Assembly: GCA_021825785.1 (NCBI GenBank)
Contig: JAKAGP010000139.1
Location: 1-5,845, forward strand
Direction of reading: 5' to 3'
DNA: 5,845 nt
From: Nitrospirota bacterium
GTDB lineage: Bacteria > Nitrospirota > Thermodesulfovibrionia > Thermodesulfovibrionales > JdFR-88
Part shown: one piece after another, positions 1-5,477 of the stretch
How the letters are laid out: each line of letters opens with the position of its first letter
Position numbering within the stretch: the stretch's first letter is position 1
The notes under the pieces: generated by a model
Databases searched by the model: none
What the model saw: only the letters and a program-made list of their open reading frames with translations
What the model was told of the DNA's origin: nothing
Program-made: the position numbers and the translations under genes

Positions 1-369
1 GCGGCCGTGGCCGCCCTTGCCGGGGGTCAGCGAGAAGGTGATGTCGCCGCCGAAGAAGGTGCTGGAATACTTGGAGGCGGCGCTGTACTGCGTGGAGGGC
101 GTGGTGCCCGCCTCGCCGGCCAGCGTGTAGACCGCCGATTCCTTGCCCACGCGCACCGAGTAGGTGTTGAAAGCCTTGTCCAGGGAGTCGGCATCCTGGC
201 GCATCAGGGCGGGCTTCACCCAGATGGATTCCCCGCCAATGGTTATGTAGGCGTCAGTCCGGCTGTAGCCGCTGGGGCCGGTGGTGGCGCTGAGGCCGCC
301 GTCGAACCACGCCGCCGCGTTCAGCCCGAGGGCAGTTATCATAGCGATAGCGATAAACAGTTTCTTCAT
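1..369 (-). CDS. Exported envelope protein, probably outer-membrane beta-rich; N-terminal part only
   Basis: The reading frame starts at ATG 369-367 and stays open for 123 codons to the window edge, so the C-terminus is missing. The N-terminus is a classical signal peptide: MKK, then a hydrophobic stretch (LFIAIAMITALGL), then NAAA with likely cleavage before WFDGG. The mature part is rich in Gly, Ser, Thr and aromatic residues. It has short alternating stretches such as AYITIGGESIWV and YSVRVGKESAVYTL, the style of beta-strands in outer-membrane or surface proteins. No catalytic motif or named family is recognised. The start is well supported: AGGGG lies 7 nt upstream and a TATAAT promoter lies further upstream, just after the terminator of the preceding operon, so this is a separate transcription unit. 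Export is seen from the sequence; outer-membrane location is inference. Confidence 0.8.
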   Translation of the reverse strand, partial: MKKLFIAIAMITALGLNAAAWFDGGLSATTGPSGYSRTDAYITIGGESIWVKPALMRQDADSLDKAFNTYSVRVGKESAVYTLAGEAGTTPSTQYSAASKYSSTFFGGDITFSLTPGKGGHGR

Positions 370-376
370 CGTTTTT

Positions 377-381
377 CCCCT
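377..381 (-). promoter_or_regulatory. Ribosome binding site AGGGG for the gene starting at 369
   Basis: On the minus strand AGGGG is followed by AAAAACG and then ATG at 369, a 7-nt spacer. A second GGGG (386-389) lies 5 nt further upstream within a GGGGA5 repeat. This fixes the start codon just before the signal peptide. Confidence 0.7.
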
Positions 382-417
382 TTTTCCCCGGGCGGTTAGC
401 GCCCGGATCCAGCCTAT

Positions 418-448
418 ATTATACGATTTTTGCCGGTCCGCCCGTAAA
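418..448 (-). promoter_or_regulatory. Sigma70-type promoter for the gene starting at 369
   Basis: The minus strand carries a perfect -10 hexamer TATAAT at 423-418. The best -35 candidate is TTTACG at 448-443 with a long 19-nt spacer, so the -35 is weak and overlaps the T-tract of the upstream terminator. Transcription would start near 411, giving a leader of about 40 nt. Position directly behind a terminator and ahead of a gene with a good ribosome binding site supports it. Confidence 0.6.
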
Positions 449-477
449 AAAAACGCCCCCGGGGTGCCGGGGGCGTT
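446..477 (-). terminator. Rho-independent terminator of the three-gene operon
   Basis: Read on the minus strand, an 11-bp perfect stem (arms 477-467 and 462-452, AACGCCCCCGG pairing with CCGGGGGCGTT) closes a 4-nt loop CACC and runs into eight T residues (453-446). It lies about 50 nt past the stop of the putative metallopeptidase gene. The hairpin is identical to that at 3886-3916. Confidence 0.92.
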
Positions 478-530
478 CTTCAGCGGAAACCAAGAGGTTC
501 CACCCCTGATTATTCAAAGGATGGCACTAT

Positions 531-2057
531 TCAGAATGACCCCGCGCCTGGATTATCCAGCCCGGTGCCGCCGCCGAAGTCAGGGCCGTTCGGCGCACCA
601 GGATTGGATGACCCGCCGGGGCTGCCTCCTTCAGAAGCTTCGACTATGAGTTTGACATTAACTGTCTGGGTCAAAGAACCGGCAGAGACGCTAATCTCAG
701 CTCTGTAGGTACCTTCATGCAATCCAGAAATATCCACGTCTACCATAACGTAATCCGTTTCCCCGGTGGAACTTCCGCTTGCCGGGCTTACGGACAGCCA
801 GTCCGCATTAGACCGGACTTCCCAGTTCAAAGTGCCTCCGCCGGAATTTCTGATGCCTATCTTTTTCAAGGGAGGGTCGTCCTGGCCTTCCTGGCCATAA
901 AAATTCAAAGAAGTCTCGCTTACACTAAGCACCGGCTGAGGCTGGGGAGTCGACGTAGGAGGAACCGGATTCGGGACAGGCTGGGGATGCGGCACCGGCT
1001 GAGGCTGTGGGTGCGGTAAGGGCGGAGGGGGCAAGGCCATAGCCTTACGCCAATTCCCGTAAGTCTCGTATTTGGATTGAGTTTTCCTGTTAATCTCCGC
1101 AACGATTTTGGGATCTTCGGAAACAGAACCAAAATACTGTCTGTACCGGGCTTGCGTCCAGTTCGGGATAACTTCCTTGAAAGAAAAAATCGGCTTAAAA
1201 TATGTCCGGATCATGTTCTCACTCGTCATCGTCCGGTTTTTATGATCAATTTTAATCGTAATAACACCATGCCTGGGGGGTGCTCCCCCCTCGTTCTTCC
1301 ATTTCCATACGTCCACGAGCAAGTCATAAAGTAAATCACCGCTCTCTGGATGCGCCCGGGATATCTCATCATAGATAGCAACAGTATCCATTAGGGCCTT
1401 TTCCTCTGTGGCATACCTAACTTTATCCAAGGTCCCGAGACGGTTCTGCTTCAAATCTTCGACATGACTCATTTCATGGGCCAGCGTAATGGCAAGCCAG
1501 TTAATGTCCATATTGGGGCCGTCTATGAACCCTTTTACAACCCCGATGTGGATATTACCGGCATAGCGTATAGGGCGCGGCGTTTCCCCAAGGGCATCAC
1601 CTGTGTTCTCGTATTCCTTAATCCTGATACTTATGCCAGCCTTCTTAATATCCGCCGGAGTACAATTGAAAGCGACTGAGTTGCAAATATCCTTGCCGAA
1701 CTTCGTCTGCATAAGGAGAAAGAGGGCGCCATCTATCTTCTGCTGCTGTTCCTTGTTGGGCAATTCCCCGTAGTCACGATGTATAAGCCACTGAATTTGC
1801 TGCGGGGAAGGCATGAGTCCTTTATTATCTGAATCCTCACATTGCGATAAGACTTCCTCTGCGGTTTTCCCCTGGAAAATGATCTCCGGTGGAAGGGGTT
1901 CGGCAGGGGGAGGCACAGAATTAATCTTTAAGAATTCCGAAATCCCTACGGACGGATAATTGCCGTCGAATATCCCGGCAAAAGGATCGTCCTGTTGCCC
2001 GCTATATCCTGATGCGGCCATCAGCAGGCAGCCGATAAATACGCATATCCTTCTCAT
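531..2057 (-). CDS. Secreted putative zinc metallopeptidase (HExxH) with Pro-rich linker and BACON-like domain
   Basis: The product has 508 aa. Residues 1-20 form a signal peptide (MRR, hydrophobic core, AASGYSG). An N-terminal region with three Cys (73, 125, 132) leads to HEMSH at 194-198 in a helix-like context (AITLAHEMSHVEDL). An EExA element follows at 218-221, about 20 residues on, the spacing expected of a gluzincin third zinc ligand. A Pro/Gln/His/Val linker (about 343-375) is followed by a domain at about 376-473 with the BACON hallmark WLSVSPASGSS and an alternating strand pattern. The tail is Gly/Asn/Pro-rich and disordered. BACON domains in other bacteria sit on surface or secreted enzymes and are thought to bind carbohydrate or mucin; that role here is inference, as is peptidase activity. 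The exact peptidase family is not recognised. ATG 2057 is preferred over an in-frame GTG at 2066 because GGGGTGG lies 5 nt upstream of the ATG and overlaps the GTG. It is the last gene of the operon. Confidence 0.85.
   Translation of the reverse strand: MRRICVFIGCLLMAASGYSGQQDDPFAGIFDGNYPSVGISEFLKINSVPPPAEPLPPEIIFQGKTAEEVLSQCEDSDNKGLMPSPQQIQWLIHRDYGELPNKEQQQKIDGALFLLMQTKFGKDICNSVAFNCTPADIKKAGISIRIKEYENTGDALGETPRPIRYAGNIHIGVVKGFIDGPNMDINWLAITLAHEMSHVEDLKQNRLGTLDKVRYATEEKALMDTVAIYDEISRAHPESGDLLYDLLVDVWKWKNEGGAPPRHGVITIKIDHKNRTMTSENMIRTYFKPIFSFKEVIPNWTQARYRQYFGSVSEDPKIVAEINRKTQSKYETYGNWRKAMALPPPPLPHPQPQPVPHPQPVPNPVPPTSTPQPQPVLSVSETSLNFYGQEGQDDPPLKKIGIRNSGGGTLNWEVRSNADWLSVSPASGSSTGETDYVMVDVDISGLHEGTYRAEISVSAGSLTQTVNVKLIVEASEGGSPGGSSNPGAPNGPDFGGGTGLDNPGAGSF
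929..1007 (-). repeat. In-frame 16-bp direct repeat in the Pro-rich linker
   Basis: The plus-strand sequence gcaccggctgaggctg occurs at 929-944 and again at 992-1007, 63 bp (21 codons) apart and in the same frame. Both copies encode PQPQP within the metallopeptidase linker of alternating Pro with Gln, His, Val or Asn. Such repeats expand or contract by slippage, so linker length may vary between strains. Confidence 0.75.
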
Positions 2058-2062
2058 CTTTT

Positions 2063-2069
2063 CCACCCC
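2063..2069 (-). promoter_or_regulatory. Ribosome binding site GGGGTGG deciding the metallopeptidase start
   Basis: On the minus strand GGGGTGG precedes AAAAG and then ATG at 2057. It lies wholly in the 18-nt gap after the upstream stop codon and overlaps the alternative GTG at 2066, which makes that earlier start unlikely. Confidence 0.6.
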
Positions 2070-2075
2070 AACAAT

Positions 2076-2825
2076 CTACTGATCGGAAGACCTGATAGTT
2101 CTGCGTAAAATCCTTTCTGAACAGGCTTCTATCTTCTCGGCCGATGGGCGCATGAACCACTTCCAGAAGCCATACTGCGGCCCCTCCAGCAATTCTCCAG
2201 GCCATAATTTGGCATTATAAGCAGCGCTGTATATCCAAGACGGCATTCCGCTTCTTCCTTTCCTGCCGGAGTATGCCGGCAATGCGATACGATAAAAATA
2301 GTCTTCCTTTCCGGCCGTATAGAGGAAACGATAATTCCCCTCTCCTCCGGAAAGCCCCTCATTCCTTTCCAGTATTGCCCCCTCACTGAGATTCGGAATA
2401 GAAACCGCCGGTGATGATTCCCACAGGAACCAGGAGGCGCCGGCACCATTAGAATTCTGAGCAGTTGTTTTAAACCGCGGATATTTTTTGTATTTATTGG
2501 AGGGTTCGAAGGGAATACCCATATCCGAGAGATCCATTATCTCTGTCTGTAATCCTGGCCACCGGCCAGTGGCGAACATGCCTTCCGTGGCAGGCAAATC
2601 CGGGTAATCCATGAACCCGAAAGGTGCCAGATAGTCAAAAGTTATGCTCTCATCCGCGTATGTACCACGCTTGCCTACGCACGGAGTAAGAGAGTAGACA
2701 GTATTGTAATGGACCCGGTATAGGAAAGGCAGATCCTTGGCAGGACCGGCAAAGTATAGGAACGCAATTACAACCAGAACTGTAGCAACAGTTATAAAAA
2801 TCCGTTTATGGATCTTTCGAGTCAT
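2076..2825 (-). CDS. Uncharacterised signal-anchor membrane protein
   Basis: The product is 249 aa and of unrecognised family. A short basic N-terminus (MTRKIHKR) precedes one hydrophobic helix at about 9-26 (IFITVATVLVVIAFLYFA). This suggests an inner-membrane anchor with the remaining ~220 residues on the outer face of the membrane. That part is rich in Tyr, Trp, Phe, Gly and Pro, with Trp-rich patches (SWFLWES near 131-137, GFWKWFM near 219-225) and only two Cys (49 and 235). No catalytic motif is seen. Start choice is uncertain. ATG 2825 lies 7 nt after the upstream TAA, which fits translational coupling, but has no clear Shine-Dalgarno. In-frame ATG codons at 2861, 2858 and 2882 are alternatives. 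The 2882 start (268 aa) has GAGGGG 11 nt upstream and would overlap the previous gene by 50 nt. It is the middle gene of the operon, 18 nt before the metallopeptidase start. Confidence 0.75.
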   Translation of the reverse strand: MTRKIHKRIFITVATVLVVIAFLYFAGPAKDLPFLYRVHYNTVYSLTPCVGKRGTYADESITFDYLAPFGFMDYPDLPATEGMFATGRWPGLQTEIMDLSDMGIPFEPSNKYKKYPRFKTTAQNSNGAGASWFLWESSPAVSIPNLSEGAILERNEGLSGGEGNYRFLYTAGKEDYFYRIALPAYSGRKGRSGMPSWIYSAAYNAKLWPGELLEGPQYGFWKWFMRPSAEKIEACSERILRRTIRSSDQ

Positions 2826-2832
2826 TATGAAT

Positions 2833-3768
2833 TTAGCGGGAAGTATCCGCAGCTTCATCATCCAGGGCCGCAGAAAGCTCATCTGAATCGATGCCCCTCA
2901 CAAGCCAGCCGCCTTCGGGGCGTTTCTCGAGCGCGATGCCCAGCGGGATGGAGTAGCCGACCGGCTTGTAAGAGAACAGATCTTGGTACTTGGGATGCCG
3001 GCATACCTCCATGAAATCAAGCGGCAGGCCTGTAGTATGATACAGCGGGCTTCCCTCGCTTAGAACGTATCCGAAACGGTCCACATCATGCATATAGTCA
3101 TTGATCACTTGTGGCACAGCGTAAATTCTTTTCCCATTATACTGAAGAACATTTTTCTCAGCGGCTTTGGCCCATGCCTTCAACAACTCATTTAAATCCC
3201 ACTGCGCAATGAGTTCCTCCTGACCCATCAAGAAAACAGTAATGCGACCCGAAGAATAACCAAATTCCACCCTCTTTGAATTATTATCCAAAGGATTCAG
3301 ACTCATGGAATATTCATGAGAATTCCCGGAAATTATATCCATAGTTTGTATAAACAAGTGATTATCATCTCCATTAATGAACTCCGTGACATCGGAGGCA
3401 AAAACCACAAGCTTAGGTTTATACGTCTTCACATAATCGTCATACTGGCCTTTCAAGAAGCCCATCTTGACGGCAAAAGTCCTGTCCTCAACTCGGAAAG
3501 AAATACCTCCATCAAGCATGAGAGGTTCATATTTAAAATACGGCATTTCAGATAAAATAGTGGTATCTGGTATGACGGCAGTCATTCCGGAATTTATGTT
3601 AATTGTAGTATCAGAAACGAGCGAAGGAAAGGGAGTTGTAACATCTGAATATCCAACCGAAGGAATTTGGATTCCCCATAAATCCTTCCCCTGCAACATT
3701 AGGGAATCGGAAGAGACCGCAGGAACGGAATACAGGAACATACCAATCAAAAATAATGTATTTTTCAT
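2833..3768 (-). CDS. Uncharacterised secreted protein, first gene of the operon
   Basis: The product is 311 aa. It begins with a signal peptide (MKNTLFLIGMFLYSVPAVSS, probable cleavage after residue 20). The mature region is strand-rich, with segments such as ISFRVEDRTFAVKMG (89-103), KLVVFASDVTEFI (119-131) and RITVFLMGQEELIAQW (175-190). It ends in a more polar, acidic tail (DSDELSAALDDEAADTSR). There is one Cys (256) and no recognisable catalytic motif or named domain. ATG 3768 is chosen over an upstream in-frame GTG (3789) because it sits directly before the signal peptide and has GGGGGTG 8 nt upstream, inside the GTG extension. Base composition is uneven: the first two thirds are AT-rich (19/60 G+C at 3301-3360), while the last ~70 codons are GC-rich (38/60 at 2881-2940). 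Export is clear; function is unknown. Confidence 0.8.
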   Translation of the reverse strand: MKNTLFLIGMFLYSVPAVSSDSLMLQGKDLWGIQIPSVGYSDVTTPFPSLVSDTTININSGMTAVIPDTTILSEMPYFKYEPLMLDGGISFRVEDRTFAVKMGFLKGQYDDYVKTYKPKLVVFASDVTEFINGDDNHLFIQTMDIISGNSHEYSMSLNPLDNNSKRVEFGYSSGRITVFLMGQEELIAQWDLNELLKAWAKAAEKNVLQYNGKRIYAVPQVINDYMHDVDRFGYVLSEGSPLYHTTGLPLDFMEVCRHPKYQDLFSYKPVGYSIPLGIALEKRPEGGWLVRGIDSDELSAALDDEAADTSR

Positions 3769-3776
3769 AAATGGAA

Positions 3777-3783
3777 CACCCCC
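3777..3783 (-). promoter_or_regulatory. Ribosome binding site GGGGGTG deciding the 3768 start
   Basis: On the minus strand GGGGGTG is followed by TTCCATTT and ATG 3768. It lies inside the longer reading frame that could begin at GTG 3789, arguing that the ATG before the signal peptide is the real start. Confidence 0.55.
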
Positions 3784-3803
3784 AGACACTTGCCAGCCTA
3801 GTA

Positions 3804-3829
3804 ATAATACACATTAGTTGAGGATATGA
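3804..3829 (-). promoter_or_regulatory. Possible promoter of the three-gene operon
   Basis: A promoter is expected between the terminator at 3886 and the first start codon at 3768. The best -10 candidate on the minus strand is TATTAT at 3809-3804, about 35 nt before the start codon. The -35 is poor: TTCATA with a short 15-nt spacer is the nearest match. The stretch is AT-rich. A small GGCC-AAAA-GGCC inverted repeat at 3858-3869 lies upstream and could be a protein site or chance. Confidence 0.3.
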
Positions 3830-3885
3830 ATTAGAGGCTAAATGCCCACACAAACACGGCCAAAAGGCCTATGATTTACATCAAT

Positions 3886-3916
3886 AAAAAAACGCCCCCG
3901 GGGTGCCGGGGGCGTT
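3886..3916 (-). terminator. Rho-independent terminator of the coiled-coil protein gene
   Basis: On the minus strand an 11-bp perfect stem (arms 3916-3906 and 3901-3891) with loop CACC is followed by seven T residues (3892-3886). It begins about 22 nt past the stop codon at 3939. Its stem and loop match the terminator at 446-477 base for base. It isolates the downstream operon from the upstream gene. Confidence 0.92.
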
Positions 3917-3938
3917 CCTTTTGGGGCTGGATACCCTA

Positions 3939-5477
3939 TTACTTACATTCCATGCCGGAGAAACCGGCCGACCTGGTGTAGTCAGTCTTGACGCCGTAGT
4001 TGAACTGCCGCTGCTCGTGGTGGTAGCTGGCCTTGACGTCCACGTCCACCACCTTGATGCCGGCGCTCACGCCGGCTTCCACGCCGTAGGCGTCGGAGGA
4101 TTCGGCCGTGCCGTGGGTCATGCCGACCTCTTTGAACTCCCAGCGCTTGCGGGTCTCGTTCCATTCGCAGACTACGTCTATGTCCATCTCGTAATGGCCG
4201 CGCTTCAGCACGCTCCAGTTCTCCCTGGCCCAGCGCGCCTCGGTGCCGACGGTCTGCGGCATCTTCTGGCTATCCCCGATCCACACCTGTTCCTGATAGA
4301 CGGGGATATTGCCGAGTTTCCTCTGCGCGGGGCTGGGGACCTTGCCTAGCGGCGCCAGGGAGAAGTCCTCCACCTTGATGGTGGCCTGCTGCTGCTTCCA
4401 GCCGGTGGAGCAGTTGTTATTCACCCGCGGGTCGTCGCCGAAGAGGACGTAGCCGCCGTAGGCCATGGAGACCAACGGACCGCCTACCGCGGTAAGCGCG
4501 TACTGGCCGGCCCTCTGGTACCAGGGCTTGGCCGTTATTTTGCCGCCGGGACAGGCCCAGAACATTATGGCCTTGCCGTTCTTGTCCCAGGCCTTTATGG
4601 TGGCCGGGCCGTTATAGAGGACCACGGTGTTTATCACGTTGGGCGGAGGCGTGGGCTTGGCGGTCCCATGGTTCGTATCTGGGTTCGGGGTTGGATGCTG
4701 GTCCCCGTTGCCGTTAGTAGGATGGCTCCCGTTGCCGTTGGTAGGATGGCTCCCGTTGCCTCCGGTCGTATGGCTCGGGATGCCCTCCCTCTCTGCCACG
4801 ATATTCGCAGCCCTAGTAAACTCCTCTTTCGCGGTATTGAATTGGGCCTGCTTCTTCTTTATATCATCCTCTATCCTGGCCAGATCAGCTCCGGGCTGGC
4901 GGGCTTCAGTCTTCAGCTTCTCAACATCAGCCCTCAGAGCATCCATCTGGTCCCTCTTCTGATGCGCAAGAGCCAGGTTGTTTTTGCAGACCGTGCTGGT
5001 GCAGTCACGGGTTTTCCCATCCAGCTCCACCAATCGGCCGCTTGCGGAAGTAACATCCGCGTTCATGCCACCAAGCGCAGCGTCAGCCGCCGAAACAGCC
5101 GTGTTGCCACTGGCGGTGTTTCCGCCGCTGACCGGCGGGTTGACGGTGGCGGTGCTGTTGGCCGGCGGCGTGACGGGCTGCACGGTGCTGGTGCTGGTGG
5201 TCGGCGTGTTCGGCTGGCTGCCGCCCGGATTGAGGATGGCGTCCAGCTTCTTCTTCACGTCGTCTATCTTGTTCTGGGCGGCCTGGAGGTCGGTGTTCTT
5301 CAGGTCGTCTATCCTGGTGTTGAACGCGGCGATCTCGTCGGTCAGCTCGTCGGCTATGCGGACGTTGAGCACCGGCGTGACCTTGCGCTCGTCTTTCAGC
5401 GCCTCCGGCGGGGTCAGCTTGTCGTTCATCATGTTCAGGAAGAGCTTCTTCTTGGGGCTGATGGGCGGCCACACCAC
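3939..5477 (-). CDS. Coiled-coil protein with Thr/Pro/Asn-rich linkers and an unrecognised C-terminal domain; N-terminus uncertain
   Basis: Up to 512 aa from GTG 5477. Order of parts: a charged helix with heptad-like spacing (about 41-82); a Thr/Pro/Ser/Asn linker (84-130); a second long helical coiled-coil (about 131-232) with Cys 159 and 164; a His/Asn/Gly/Pro linker (235-282) with an eight-residue repeat; and a C-terminal domain (about 285-512) with Cys 309, 356, 437 and 511 and many Trp and Tyr. Linker composition and paired cysteines look extracytoplasmic, yet there is no signal peptide. The start is unsupported: GTG 5477 has no usable Shine-Dalgarno, ATG 5432 and 5429 have none either, and the frame runs only eight codons further up to a TAG at 5501-5499. 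The true N-terminus may have been lost at a junction near 5478. A strong terminator follows the TAA stop. Family and function are not recognised; multimerising surface protein or adhesin-like stalk is speculation. Confidence 0.7.
   Translation of the reverse strand: MVWPPISPKKKLFLNMMNDKLTPPEALKDERKVTPVLNVRIADELTDEIAAFNTRIDDLKNTDLQAAQNKIDDVKKKLDAILNPGGSQPNTPTTSTSTVQPVTPPANSTATVNPPVSGGNTASGNTAVSAADAALGGMNADVTSASGRLVELDGKTRDCTSTVCKNNLALAHQKRDQMDALRADVEKLKTEARQPGADLARIEDDIKKKQAQFNTAKEEFTRAANIVAEREGIPSHTTGGNGSHPTNGNGSHPTNGNGDQHPTPNPDTNHGTAKPTPPPNVINTVVLYNGPATIKAWDKNGKAIMFWACPGGKITAKPWYQRAGQYALTAVGGPLVSMAYGGYVLFGDDPRVNNNCSTGWKQQQATIKVEDFSLAPLGKVPSPAQRKLGNIPVYQEQVWIGDSQKMPQTVGTEARWARENWSVLKRGHYEMDIDVVCEWNETRKRWEFKEVGMTHGTAESSDAYGVEAGVSAGIKVVDVDVKASYHHEQRQFNYGVKTDYTRSAGFSGMECK
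4704..4775 (-). repeat. Three tandem 24-bp units encoding an 8-residue His/Pro/Asn/Gly repeat
   Basis: Units lie at 4752-4775, 4728-4751 and 4704-4727. The last two differ at a single base and both encode SHPTNGNG. The first is diverged and encodes SHTTGGNG, followed after the array by a related HPTPNP. The array forms a flexible linker between the second coiled-coil and the C-terminal domain and is a likely site of copy-number variation. Confidence 0.85.

Noticed and set aside
7..399. Plus-strand 130-codon open frame at the left edge
   Set aside because: The translation is Gly/Ala/Arg-rich without any motif. The minus strand at the same place has a signal peptide, a ribosome binding site and a promoter.
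2002..2205. Small minus-strand frame of 67 codons across the junction of the second and third operon genes
   Set aside because: It overlaps both neighbouring genes in another frame, and its end reads through the metallopeptidase signal peptide region. No ribosome binding site or family similarity supports it.
2833..3768. PDZ-like segment near GIALEKRPEGGWLVRGID in the first operon protein
   Set aside because: Only a short stretch recalls a PDZ strand. The carboxylate-binding loop and the rest of the fold cannot be seen, so no domain was called.
3858..3869. GGCC-AAAA-GGCC inverted repeat in the intergenic region before the operon
   Set aside because: A 4-bp stem is too short to call an operator or terminator, and there is no second copy nearby. 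It is only mentioned in the promoter entry.
446..3916. Insertion sequence or composite transposon bounded by the two identical hairpins
   Set aside because: There is no transposase or integrase gene, the repeats are direct and are fully explained as functional terminators after stop codons, and no target-site duplication is seen.
4704..4775. CRISPR-like array
   Set aside because: The repeats are directly abutting with no spacers, lie in frame inside a protein gene and encode a linker repeat.
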